This document shows, piece by piece, positions 24,080-33,127 of a DNA stretch of 64,000 nucleotides. Location of the stretch: contig NZ_FNIY01000008.1 of the NCBI RefSeq assembly GCF_900104355.1, forward strand, positions 62,001 through 126,000. Direction: 5' to 3'. Each line of letters starts with the position of its first letter. Position 1 is the first letter of the stretch. This stretch comes from Phyllobacterium sp. OV277 (GTDB taxonomy: Bacteria > Pseudomonadota > Alphaproteobacteria > Rhizobiales > Rhizobiaceae). The position numbers were made by a program, and so were the translations under genes. The notes beneath the pieces are model-generated. The model was not told where the DNA came from. It searched no databases and saw only the letters and a list, made by a program, of their open reading frames with translations.

Positions 24080-27076
24080 ATGGCTTCGTTTGAAGACAGT
24101 CCTGAGGGCAATGATCTGGAAGAGCGTCGCCAGGTGACGGTGCTTTTTGCTGATATTGTCGATTACACAGCCATTGCCCTGCGGGCGGATCCGGAGGATT
24201 TGCGCGCCCTGCTGCAACGATATTACGCGCTGGTACGCCATGAGATTGAGGTGGCCGGTGGCATCGTTGCGGAATATCTCGCCGATGGTGTCGTTGCGCA
24301 TTTCGGCATTCCACAGGCTCTTCAGGATGCTGCCGATCGCGCCGTTCAGGCGGCAGTCGGCATTGTCAGCCAAGCAAAGGAGATCGATGCGCAAGGCCAT
24401 AGCCTTGCGGTGCGTGTTGGTTTGGCAACAGGGTTCGTAGTGGCGGAATACCATGGCCGCACGTCAAAAATCACCGGTGCATGCGGGGTGCTCGCTGCCC
24501 GGCTACAGGCGGCTGCCGAACCTGATTCAGTCTATTTGTCTGACCTGACCCGCCGGCTTCTGCGGCGCGAAACGAACGTGCATTTTGTCGGAGACCTTTC
24601 GTTAAAGGGCTTTGCCAAACCGCAACCGACCTGGCGTCTGACCATGGGGGAAGCAGGCATGGCGGACATGGAGGCATTTCCCTTCGTTGGGCGCGTGGCG
24701 GAGCTGCGGAAGCTGGCGGCGGCCTGGAGCAGGGTTGTAAGGACAGGTCGTGCAAGTCCATTTCACGTTCTTTCGGGATCGCCGGGCATAGGCAAAAGCC
24801 GTATCGTGCGGGAACATCTCACCCGGTGTCCGGCACATCAGCCGAAAATAGTGCTGGCAGCGTCCGAACGGCAGCGGGGGACGGCGCTTTATCCCGTTGT
24901 GGAATGGCTCAGACATGACGACCGGGTTGCGCAGACCGGCGAAGGCATGGATTACCTGCGCGCACTCCTCGAACCGGAGGCGGCGGCAGATTTGCTGGCA
25001 CGGGAGACGCCGAGCGCCATTCGCCAGGGAACGTTTGATGCACTTGCCGGCGCATTTCGCCGCATTGCCCAGCGCATGCCCATACAGGTCGTTGCCGAAG
25101 ACCTGCAGTGGATGGATCATAGTTCCCAAATGCTAATTGCCAGGCTGTGCGCTGATCTTAGCGATTGTCCCATTCAGTGGCTGGGGACCTGCCGGACGGA
25201 ATTCAAGGATCATTTCGGGGGGATAAGGGCCCGGATCGTAAGTGTTGCAGAACTCAGCTCACCGGAATGCCACGCCCTTCTTGCCAATTGCAGCGACGCG
25301 ATCAATCCCGACCTGGCAGCAAAGATCATCGCCCGGTCGGAAGGTGTGCCATTGTTTCTGGAACATCTTCTCCGGGAATTGAAAGATGGGCTGATATTTG
25401 GGCCTGACGCTGTTCCCGAAACGCTGGTGGGCGCGCTCACCGCGTGGATTGACCGGACGGGTCCCGCCCGCCGGGTGGCTCAATGTGCTTCGGTTATCGG
25501 AAGCCGCTCCAGTATCCCGCTGCTTGCGCATTTGATGGAGGTTGTGCCTGGTGACGTGACAGAGGATGTCGAACGTTTGTGCAAGGCCGAAATTTTGCAT
25601 CGGGACGGTGACGCGCTCCTGAGCTTCCGCCACGATCTCATCCGCGAGGCAGCCTATGGGTCATTGCTCCGCGCAAGGCGTGCCAGCTTGCATCGGCGTG
25701 TGGCCAAGTTTCTTATGGCTGGTGATGCGCATGGCAATGACAAGGTCATGGCTGAAATTGCCTATCACTTTGAAGCGGCTGGTGACTATGCGATGGCAGC
25801 ACACCACAGGCACAGGATTGGTAGGCTGGCTGCGGCACTGGGGGCCTTTACGGAAGGCGAAACACAGCTTCGGCGCGCCTTGGATCTGCTTGTTAAGGCG
25901 GGCGAGGGTGATACAGAGGCAACAAGGCAGCGGGCGACCATTCTGATCGACTTGGCGGCAAATCTCATGCAGACACGCGGCTTTACGGACCGCGAAGTAA
26001 TCGAGACTTATAAAAAGAGCCTCTCACTTCTGAAGACGCTCGATCGTATCGAGGGCGATAGCCTGGCGATCTTTTGGGGCATTTTTACTTACCAGGTGCT
26101 GATGGGCCGTATCAAAGAAGCAGCAACAACGGTTGCAAGAATGGAGACCGTGCTTCAGGGCATGCCGGAAAAAGACCGGCCTGGAGAACATACGCTGGCG
26201 GTGCTTGGCACACGCAATGGCATACAGTTCTATTCTGGACGGTTTCGTGCACAGCTTGCAACGCTGGAAAAGATCAGGACCTGCTACGACTTCAAGCGGG
26301 ATGCGCCGCTTGCCGCCAAGTACGGCATGGACCTGTTTGCGACAGCCCATGCTTTTGCCCCACATTCAGCAGCAATCACCGGTCAGTTTGCGCTGGCACG
26401 GCACCTCATCACGGAAGCCGACGCATATCAAATGCGGCTCGATGTTCCGCTGATGCTGCCATACATCCATATCTGGGGTGCCGTGGCTCTCGGCTACCTT
26501 GGTGATTTTGATCAGGCGCTGGCGCGGATGCAACGCGGCGTGGCGCTTGCCGACCATCAGGGGGCGGCGTTCTGGTCGGCGACGGGCCGCATGTGGCATG
26601 CAGTTATCGAGTTCGACGCGGCGGGTACTCCGGCGATCCGGGCCAAAATGGAACAGGCGCTTGATGTGCAGAAGGCTATGGGCGTTGGCATCGGCATTCC
26701 CTATTGGTCGGCAAAACTGGCGGCGGCCTATGCAATCGATGGGCATGACCGCCAGGCCCAACGGCTCATTGCGGCGGCAATGACAGGTTCTCCCGGGACC
26801 ATGGAGGGAGCATGGCGGGCGGAACGCCAGAGATTGTGTGGTTTTGTGCACGAGTGTGCCGGGCGTGCGGATGAAGCCCGCCATTTTTATAAACTCGCTG
26901 CCCAAACAGCGAGAATGCAGGACGCCGTTTTGTGGGAAACGCGGGCGCGCCGGGCGATGGTGCGGTTGAAACACGGCGATGATACGGGCGACCCGCGTTT
27001 GGCGATGCTTTCGGCTGGGATCGTGCAGAGCAATGTGGAGGATGCTTCGTTGCAATTTCTGCCATCTTTGCGATGA
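24080..27076 (+). CDS. Class III cyclase-like / AAA ATPase / TPR protein
   Basis: The protein is 998 residues from ATG 24080. Residues ~15-185 are a class III nucleotide cyclase domain (VLFADIVDYTAI, EYLADGVVAHFGIP); both metal-binding Asp are present. The base-specifying Lys position is Glu (EYLAD), and the transition-state Asn in the usual G-x-T-x-N-L-A-A-R-L is Val (GACGVLAARL), so activity or specificity is in doubt. Residues ~205-560 are an AAA-type ATPase (Walker A GSPGIGKS, Walker B VVAEDLQWMD). The remaining ~430 residues are helical TPR-like repeats. It follows the oxidoreductase by 13 nt, so the two are probably co-transcribed. Confidence 0.88.
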   Translation: MASFEDSPEGNDLEERRQVTVLFADIVDYTAIALRADPEDLRALLQRYYALVRHEIEVAGGIVAEYLADGVVAHFGIPQALQDAADRAVQAAVGIVSQAKEIDAQGHSLAVRVGLATGFVVAEYHGRTSKITGACGVLAARLQAAAEPDSVYLSDLTRRLLRRETNVHFVGDLSLKGFAKPQPTWRLTMGEAGMADMEAFPFVGRVAELRKLAAAWSRVVRTGRASPFHVLSGSPGIGKSRIVREHLTRCPAHQPKIVLAASERQRGTALYPVVEWLRHDDRVAQTGEGMDYLRALLEPEAAADLLARETPSAIRQGTFDALAGAFRRIAQRMPIQVVAEDLQWMDHSSQMLIARLCADLSDCPIQWLGTCRTEFKDHFGGIRARIVSVAELSSPECHALLANCSDAINPDLAAKIIARSEGVPLFLEHLLRELKDGLIFGPDAVPETLVGALTAWIDRTGPARRVAQCASVIGSRSSIPLLAHLMEVVPGDVTEDVERLCKAEILHRDGDALLSFRHDLIREAAYGSLLRARRASLHRRVAKFLMAGDAHGNDKVMAEIAYHFEAAGDYAMAAHHRHRIGRLAAALGAFTEGETQLRRALDLLVKAGEGDTEATRQRATILIDLAANLMQTRGFTDREVIETYKKSLSLLKTLDRIEGDSLAIFWGIFTYQVLMGRIKEAATTVARMETVLQGMPEKDRPGEHTLAVLGTRNGIQFYSGRFRAQLATLEKIRTCYDFKRDAPLAAKYGMDLFATAHAFAPHSAAITGQFALARHLITEADAYQMRLDVPLMLPYIHIWGAVALGYLGDFDQALARMQRGVALADHQGAAFWSATGRMWHAVIEFDAAGTPAIRAKMEQALDVQKAMGVGIGIPYWSAKLAAAYAIDGHDRQAQRLIAAAMTGSPGTMEGAWRAERQRLCGFVHECAGRADEARHFYKLAAQTARMQDAVLWETRARRAMVRLKHGDDTGDPRLAMLSAGIVQSNVEDASLQFLPSLR

Positions 27077-27117
27077 GATTTTGATGAGACGCGCCTGGAA
27101 TTTCGCAGGCTCGCATT

Positions 27118-27825
27118 CTATTCCTGTACGATCAGCACTTTTGCCAGATCGGCATTGACGGGAATGATCTCGGCCCAGGAGTAAGCGCCCCAATTCCAGC
27201 CGGCATTGATGTCGTAACTCAGCGCGCGCGTCTGATTGGCGGCTGCCTCCACCAGGAGGGAGGGACTGTAAGAGGCGCCGGCTTGAAATTCCATGGCCAG
27301 TTTTTCAATGAGTGTACCGGGTTGAAGGCTCGCGGTGGTAAATTGCAGCAGGACCTTGGGTAAGGGGGCGGCGATATTCGTCTGGTTCCCATACAAGGGG
27401 ACAGCATAGATGGGAATGGCAGCCTCTTCTCCGCAGAGGGCTCGGGCAAACCCGGATGTGAATGCGCCTGCCGTTGTATTGGCGATGGCAATTTTCGACA
27501 CCGGGCCGCAGGCTTTGACCTGCCCGATGCCGCCGCTCGTGACGACAAAGGTCTGGCCAATGTTGATAGGCACTTCATAGCCGATCCGAACGACACTGCC
27601 GCTGCTGATGGGCGTGAACGATGTATAGGCTGATACATCTGCCTTCCACACGATTGGCATATTCGCCGTGATATTCTGCGTTGAAAAACCAATGGTTGGC
27701 CGGGCTGCCGCATTTTTCATCTGGACGGCAAACATCGTGTAAAAGGAGTATCCGCCGTCGACGAGTGCTTCGATGGTTGCCGGCGCGAGCGAAAGATCAA
27801 TCTGGTAGGTTGGAGACGCGGGCAT
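27118..27825 (-). CDS. Protein of unknown fold, paralogue of the gene at 27924
   Basis: The product is 235 residues from ATG 27825, which is preceded by GGAGG; no signal peptide. It looks beta-rich: many short alternating stretches, G-x-x-V turns, and a C-terminal block YDINAGWNWGAYSWAEIIP. The same block occurs in the larger neighbour as FDINKGWAWGGYSWAQAI, and PLYGN...VLLQF...GTLIE matches PLYGN...VMFTF...GTVIE. The two are thus paralogues with about 200 shared positions. I do not recognise the family. It is 98 bp downstream of its paralogue in the same direction, probably in one operon, and convergent with the cyclase gene. Confidence 0.85.
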   Translation of the reverse strand: MPASPTYQIDLSLAPATIEALVDGGYSFYTMFAVQMKNAAARPTIGFSTQNITANMPIVWKADVSAYTSFTPISSGSVVRIGYEVPINIGQTFVVTSGGIGQVKACGPVSKIAIANTTAGAFTSGFARALCGEEAAIPIYAVPLYGNQTNIAAPLPKVLLQFTTASLQPGTLIEKLAMEFQAGASYSPSLLVEAAANQTRALSYDINAGWNWGAYSWAEIIPVNADLAKVLIVQE

Positions 27826-27923
27826 CTGAACCTCCTTCGGTTGCCGGGTCGCATCCATGAAAGACTGGCGGGCGGCCGCCGGATATGCAGAGGCCGCCCG
27901 TCTGCTTCAAGACAGTATGAATC

Positions 27924-28925
27924 TCAGAAGGCGTTGCTTTCAATCAGCAAGGGCACGACATTGGTGGAAGGGCGAATAGCCTGAGCCCAGCTGTAGCCAC
28001 CCCATGCCCAGCCTTTGTTGATGTCGAAGGAAACCTCGCGATTGGTCTTGGCGGTGAGATCGATCAGAATGCTCTGGCTGTAGGCCTGTTCGATGACCGT
28101 GCCGGTGTTGACCGGTCTGGTGGAGAAGGTGAACATGACCTTCTGGATCGGTACGATCGCATCAAGCCCGTTGCCGTAGAGCGGGAAGGCGCACAGAGGC
28201 TGGGGCGTCCCATCGACCACTTCGGAAATCCCGCAGGTTACCTGCGTTGCCGTCCGGTTCTCAATTGAAATCATCCCAGCCGTGCCGTCGACGACGACAC
28301 CGGTGCCCTGTGGTGTTTCCACTTCCAGCATCTGTCCAAGGTCAATCGGGTAAGAACTCAAGCCCTTGATCTGCCCGTTCGGAATAATCGCAGAGCGGGA
28401 GGTGTAGGCCTCGTACTGAACTTCCCAGGAAACACCGGTGTCCAGACCGAATTCGGTCGATTTGAACCAGACCAGTGGCCTGCCGCCGCCGGCGCTGGAT
28501 TGGACCGCTTTGAAGCCATAGAGGGAATAATCGCCGTTCGACAGGGCTTCTACAGTCGCCTGATCCATTTTGATCGATACCCCGTACTGGGTAGCGCCGA
28601 GAAGATTACCAATGCTGGGCGTGACGGAGCCAATGCTGCGGGGCGCTGGCATATCGGCATCATTGTCGTCATCGGCGCCCTCAGCCACAAACAGCACGCT
28701 GGTATTTTTGAAACCCAACTGGGTTGCGGCATGTTCCAGCGGGCTAGTGGCCATGTCGCCAGGCCCCGAAGCCTGGACCTTCTTCGTGCTTTTTTCCTCA
28801 TAAGTATAGAGGGCGGGATTGTATATCGCCGGCTGCTGCCGGTTCTTTCCGGCCTGGGTGATGATGTTCTTGACATTGGCCGTGTTCAGTGTGCCGCCTG
28901 TCCTTTCGAAAAGATAAAGTGCCAT
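27924..28925 (-). CDS. Protein of unknown fold with N-terminal extension, paralogue of 27118
   Basis: The product is 333 residues from ATG 28925, 7 nt after AAGGAG; the longer open frame upstream has no start signals. The first ~110 residues form a unique region (LFERTGGTLNTANVKNIITQ ... EEKSTKKVQ) ending in an acidic, Pro-containing linker (EGADDDNDADMPAPRS). The rest is the domain shared with the next gene (GDYSLYGFKAVQ, PLYGNGLDAIVPIQKV, SFDINKGWAWGGYSW). No signal peptide or membrane segment. A near-perfect CRP-type site lies about 165 bp upstream (29088-29103). Function unknown; a structural, lectin-like or secreted role is possible but unsupported. Confidence 0.85.
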   Translation of the reverse strand: MALYLFERTGGTLNTANVKNIITQAGKNRQQPAIYNPALYTYEEKSTKKVQASGPGDMATSPLEHAATQLGFKNTSVLFVAEGADDDNDADMPAPRSIGSVTPSIGNLLGATQYGVSIKMDQATVEALSNGDYSLYGFKAVQSSAGGGRPLVWFKSTEFGLDTGVSWEVQYEAYTSRSAIIPNGQIKGLSSYPIDLGQMLEVETPQGTGVVVDGTAGMISIENRTATQVTCGISEVVDGTPQPLCAFPLYGNGLDAIVPIQKVMFTFSTRPVNTGTVIEQAYSQSILIDLTAKTNREVSFDINKGWAWGGYSWAQAIRPSTNVVPLLIESNAF

Positions 28926-29273
28926 CGTAGTGCTCCTTTTTCGTTCTTTTGCCAAAAAAAGAGGCTCCAACTCTGCATCATCGATTGAGTGATGACATGA
29001 GAACCCCCCTTGTCGTTCATGCGGGGGAGACGAGATGTCCTTCCGACTAACGACCGCTTCACCGTAGGGGTTGTGGTCTGATCGCGATGTGCGGAATGTC
29101 ACAGACCGAACAAGCGGATTGTGGGTGCAAAAAGTTGAGCGATGGCTAAGCAGACATCGGACCGGAGGGCAGGGCGATATCCTGCAATCCAGTGCATCGC
29201 CCTTGGGCGGTGTGGCGGGCAGCACGAGGGAGAAGCGGCTCGCGCTTTCTACCGGTGCTGAGCCGGTCGTGTC
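28926..29273. other. Regulatory spacer of about 350 bp between giant gene and paralogue operon
   Basis: No gene is seen. The right part follows the giant gene's stop and holds a short stem (ACCGG-N7-CCGGT at 29251-29267) without a T-run. The middle contains the CRP-like site at 29088-29103. The left end carries the ribosome-binding site of the 28925 gene. Confidence 0.45.
29088..29103. promoter_or_regulatory. CRP-type site (9/10 match) upstream of paralogue operon
   Basis: TGTGC-GGAATG-TCACA differs from the ideal TGTGA-N6-TCACA at one position. It lies about 165 bp upstream of the ATG at 28925. The same motif, perfect, occurs upstream of the giant gene, and a CRP-like regulator with the matching recognition helix is encoded 9 kb away. 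Confidence 0.55.
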
Positions 29274-32200
29274 CTAATTCGTCAGGACAAGGTTTTGTCC
29301 CACCCAATCGGCCAGTTCCGGGATCGTGCGGGCACGCCCTTCCGACGGATCACGCGATACCGTGCCTCCGTCCGGCATTTTCAATGGCGGCAGGCGTTCG
29401 GGTGCGGACATCGGATAATTTCCGTCCTTGTCAGGCTTGACCTGGTGCACGTTGCGGACAAATTCCTTCAGTCTTGCATCGTCGCCGGAGGTCCGCAGCA
29501 TTTCCGTCAGGGCTTCCGGAGTCATCTTGAGCTGCTTGGCAAGCGGCTCGATAATCGAGCCAACGCTGTTCCCGTCATCGTCATGATCCGCGAGAATTTT
29601 AGCGGTTTCCGGTCTGAAATTGGCCTGGATCAGGAATTGCTCGGTGGGCCCTTCATAATAACTGGCCGCCTGGCTTCGGCGAATATTGTTGTAGACCATT
29701 TCGCCGACGATGCCGACGACGGCAAGCCCGGCGCCCCACAATCCGCCCTTGGGTGATTTCATCATTGACAGGAATGTGCCCAAGGTGGTGGTGGCAGCAA
29801 ATGCCGAATTGGCCCATTTGCCTTTGGCGACATGATCAAGCGTATAGGCAACCATGAGAATGCCCCCGGCACGATCAAAATACTTAGAGAACCAGCTCCA
29901 TTTCGGCGTACCACCGACTTCGGCAAAACTGGATGCCCGGTCAAGGAAACCGCCTTTTGGAAAGCGGCCGTTTTCGACTACGGATCGTGCCATGCCGGCT
30001 CCGAACTGGCCGGCTTCGTAGGCAATACCACCCGTCAGCCAAACGGCAAAAGACTTTGATAGAAGGTCCGGGTTACGGGCATTTTCAACCGTGCTGCCAA
30101 GGTAAAGCAGGCCCTGGATCGCCGCCAGGCCCTTGCCGAAACCGGATGCCGTTGTGATGCCGGCGCGCGGGTCGAATTTCGAACCGTCAAAGGATTTGCT
30201 CAGGCTTTCAAGGGCCGCCTTGCGGGCCGCCGGGTCGGTTGCCGCATTGGGTCCATTCAATAGGAGAGAGGATTTCTGCGCGAGTTTGCCGTCAACCTGA
30301 GCTGGATTGAGGCGGGAGGCGATGTCGATGCTTCCCGGTGTGGGCGGTTTGTATGCCTTGTTGCCGCCTAGCGCTTCATAGGCGGCGATGGTCTTATGCA
30401 TGCCAATGACCGCGCGGCCGGACCAGAACAGGCTTGGAGTGGCAGGAACGGGAACCCCGTCCGGGGGCGTTGTGCTCTCGATATAGGCTTTGCCCATCTC
30501 CTTCCAGGCACCTTCACTGTTATTGACGGCGAATTGCACCTGATCGTCAGTCTCAAGCGTGTGGATGCTGGCCTGATAGCGGTCAAACCCCTGAAGCCCA
30601 TGCAAGTCGGTCTCGGCAGCGTGGAGGGCGGCGAGCGAGCGAAAGATCAATGTTCCCTGGCCGTCCATTTTGTTCTTGCTGCCTGGGTTCTTGGCAATCG
30701 AGTCATTAATGCCATCGGTCAACTGTTTCGTCGACAGGGCCGACTTCCAGTCGTCCGCCACCACGAGGTGGTCTTTCGAGAATTCGCCAACAATATTCCG
30801 GCTGTTTGCGACAAGATCGTCCGTGCCCTTGGTCGCGGCGTCCAAAAGCAGGGCCGCATTGGCCGTATCGCCAGAGTTTTTGAGCCGGTTAATGATGGCA
30901 AGCGTCAGGGACGGGTCCTTGCCGTTGGCGATCGCGTTGCGGAAGGGCTCGCCGATCTGATCCGGGGTGGCGGTTTTAATCTCCGGATAGGGGTTTCCCA
31001 TTTCCTTGCCGATTTTCTTCTTCTCATCCAGCGGGAAGCCGCGGACCTTTTCGGGAAGCTTCTTCTCCCAATCCGCGAATGTCTGGTCCTGTGTCGCCTT
31101 GAGGGAGTTTGCTATGGACTGTGCCCGCTCATCAATGAAGGTTTTTCCCTGCGGTGCTTGTGCGATGTGCGCCATGACATTGGAATAGTTCGCCACCGTA
31201 TCGCGCTGCGTCAATTGCAGCGAAAACTTGATCTCGCCGGCAATAGTGGAGTTCTTACCGCCGAGCCGATGATCGGGGCTGGCACCCGAGGTTATTGCCG
31301 TGCGTTTGCCAATTGTCTGCTCGATCAGATCAACCACGCGCGTCTTCTGGTCGCCAAACGCGCTGATTTCCTTATTGGCCTCTTTGACGATGAGAATTGC
31401 CGTTTCCGGCGTAACGTTTTTCGTCACCTCATCCAGGACCTTGGCTGCGCGGCCCGCGCCGTCTTCCCGCTGCGCCTCCTTTCCGGCCTCGCCATCAAGT
31501 CCATTGAACTTGTTCTCGCCCTTGGAATAGGCCTCCTGAACATTGCGGGCCGGCTTGCCGACAAGGACTTCATAGCCAGCGGCATCAAGAGCGTCGGTGA
31601 ACTTGCTGTCGGCCGGGCCATAGAGTTTCAAGGTCTCGCGGGCACTGTTGATCGCCGCTTCACCGCCATCGGGCGCGTCCTTGGCGAGGGTTTCGAACTG
31701 GCGGGTGATTTCGGTCTTGACGTCACCCCAGCGGGTTGGGTCCTGCTGGGCAGCGTTTATGGCCGCGCTTAGCGGTTTAAAAACGTCATTGAAGCCGTCT
31801 TCAACGGCTTTGCGTTCCTCTGCCACGATGGTTTTGTAGGAGTCCGTCCTTGGCCCCAGGGCTTCAAGATCTGCCTGCCGCTGGTCGAGATAAAGCTTCA
31901 GCGTTTCCGGTGCATAGCCGCCATTCTTTGCGGCTGAAAGCATATCCGTGTTCACAGCGAGCTTGAGTGCGCGGGTCTTGTCGTCCTTTTCCGCCGGTGA
32001 CGTAGCCTTGTCGATATCCGCCTGCAATGCCTTGATGGTTTCGAGGCTTGTGCGCCGCTCCTTGCTCAGGATGAGCAGTGAATCGCCCTCATTGATCCGG
32101 TTGATATCGGGAATGGGGTCGCTGAACTCCAAAATGTCTGATGGGGCCTGATTGTAGATCCGTGCGATGCCATCGAGATTTTCCGTTCCCTGAATACGAT

Positions 32201-32858
32201 GATCGACGCGGCCATCGGTTTCCTGTTCCGGGTTGCCTTGCGGTGCAAATGGCTTCTGGCTGTTATTCCCGGCCGCTTTGGCGGCGACAACAGGGATTTC
32301 CTTTCCGTCAGCATTGGTGATGGTCGAAGAGGTGCCGCCATGCTGGAAATCTTCATAGTGACTGGCGATAACGTTGCCAGTTGCGCGGTCAATGATCCTG
32401 ATTGTTCTAACGTCGCCATTGTCGCTTGTCGGGTCGATTGTCTGGAGACCGAGCCCTGCCGCTTCCATCTGCCGCAGAATTTCGGGGCGGGTGCGCTTTT
32501 GATCGGCCGCCATCTGGTCGATGCTTTTGCCCGCTTCCACATCGGCAAGGATCGAGGGCGGTGCACCGTTCCTGCTTGCGGCAACGGCTTGGTTGAACTT
32601 GATCTGGGACGCGTCTGTAACAGGATCGATCTTGGGTATGATGAGCACAATCCCTGCATCCAGAACCTTGTCGATCCGCATCCTGTTGGCTTTGGCGATC
32701 GCCTGGCCGCCATCACTCTGGCCAAGTGCCTTTGCGATCAGTTGCGGGGTCTGACCTTGCTTGGCCGTATAGGTGGCTGCGGCCATCGTCGCCTGTTTTG
32801 CCAGCTCGATATTGCGCCAGAATTTGGAGAACAGAATTGGGCCAGGACCGAACGTCAT
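29274..32858 (-). CDS. Giant LysM-like protein with C-terminal membrane segments
   Basis: The product is 1194 residues from ATG 32858, 8 nt after GGAG; GTG 32861 is an alternative. No Sec signal peptide. Two LysM-like modules are seen: residues ~30-75 (YTAKQGQTPQLIAKALG ... LIIPK) and ~220-265 (HRIQGTENLDGIARIYNQAP ... LLIL). Between ~270 and ~880 lies a long, mostly helical, Ala/Lys/Asp-rich region. Residues ~925-1075 include several hydrophobic helices (GLLYLGSTV, GGILMVAYTLDHV, GAGLAVVGIVGEMVY). The tail is Pro/charged (PERLPPLKMPDGG). The layout resembles large secreted effectors or toxins more than housekeeping envelope proteins, but no enzymatic motif is evident. Confidence 0.85.
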   Translation of the reverse strand: MTFGPGPILFSKFWRNIELAKQATMAAATYTAKQGQTPQLIAKALGQSDGGQAIAKANRMRIDKVLDAGIVLIIPKIDPVTDASQIKFNQAVAASRNGAPPSILADVEAGKSIDQMAADQKRTRPEILRQMEAAGLGLQTIDPTSDNGDVRTIRIIDRATGNVIASHYEDFQHGGTSSTITNADGKEIPVVAAKAAGNNSQKPFAPQGNPEQETDGRVDHRIQGTENLDGIARIYNQAPSDILEFSDPIPDINRINEGDSLLILSKERRTSLETIKALQADIDKATSPAEKDDKTRALKLAVNTDMLSAAKNGGYAPETLKLYLDQRQADLEALGPRTDSYKTIVAEERKAVEDGFNDVFKPLSAAINAAQQDPTRWGDVKTEITRQFETLAKDAPDGGEAAINSARETLKLYGPADSKFTDALDAAGYEVLVGKPARNVQEAYSKGENKFNGLDGEAGKEAQREDGAGRAAKVLDEVTKNVTPETAILIVKEANKEISAFGDQKTRVVDLIEQTIGKRTAITSGASPDHRLGGKNSTIAGEIKFSLQLTQRDTVANYSNVMAHIAQAPQGKTFIDERAQSIANSLKATQDQTFADWEKKLPEKVRGFPLDEKKKIGKEMGNPYPEIKTATPDQIGEPFRNAIANGKDPSLTLAIINRLKNSGDTANAALLLDAATKGTDDLVANSRNIVGEFSKDHLVVADDWKSALSTKQLTDGINDSIAKNPGSKNKMDGQGTLIFRSLAALHAAETDLHGLQGFDRYQASIHTLETDDQVQFAVNNSEGAWKEMGKAYIESTTPPDGVPVPATPSLFWSGRAVIGMHKTIAAYEALGGNKAYKPPTPGSIDIASRLNPAQVDGKLAQKSSLLLNGPNAATDPAARKAALESLSKSFDGSKFDPRAGITTASGFGKGLAAIQGLLYLGSTVENARNPDLLSKSFAVWLTGGIAYEAGQFGAGMARSVVENGRFPKGGFLDRASSFAEVGGTPKWSWFSKYFDRAGGILMVAYTLDHVAKGKWANSAFAATTTLGTFLSMMKSPKGGLWGAGLAVVGIVGEMVYNNIRRSQAASYYEGPTEQFLIQANFRPETAKILADHDDDGNSVGSIIEPLAKQLKMTPEALTEMLRTSGDDARLKEFVRNVHQVKPDKDGNYPMSAPERLPPLKMPDGGTVSRDPSEGRARTIPELADWVGQNLVLTN

Positions 32859-32906
32859 CACATCATCTCCGGGTTGGCAGCAAAGCGCAGGGGCACAATT
32901 CTTTGC

Positions 32907-32922
32907 TGTGAGCTATGTCACA
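32907..32922. promoter_or_regulatory. Perfect CRP consensus site upstream of giant gene
   Basis: TGTGA-GCTATG-TCACA matches the E. coli CRP core exactly. It is 49 bp upstream of the ATG at 32858, a position that allows direct contact with RNA polymerase. Confidence 0.68.
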
Positions 32923-33059
32923 AGACTGTCATATGAACTCACAAATATATAGCACCTAATCGCAAATATTTTAGGCATTCCTTTTATTTTTCAATGCAGT
33001 TTTGGAGAAAACCGCTATTTATGTGTATTTCATAAAACGTATGTTAGTGTCGGTTTGGC

Positions 33060-33080
33060 ATTTGTGATCAATTTGTGATC
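33060..33080. repeat. Tandem 10-bp repeat ATTTGTGATC, 11-bp period
   Basis: ATTTGTGATC occurs at 33060-33069 and again at 33071-33080, followed at once by another TGTGA. The copies are one helical turn apart and contain CRP half-sites in direct orientation. They lie about 50 bp upstream of the small TPR ORF and about 200 bp upstream of the giant gene. Confidence 0.5.
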
Positions 33081-33127
33081 TGTGAGAGAGGCCGGATGTT
33101 GCAACCGACCGGCTCGCTTTAACCAAA

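Noticed and set aside
30396-31772. 458-codon plus-strand open frame opposite the giant gene
   Set aside because: It is the antisense of a clearly coding minus-strand gene, has no ribosome-binding site and shows no family motif.
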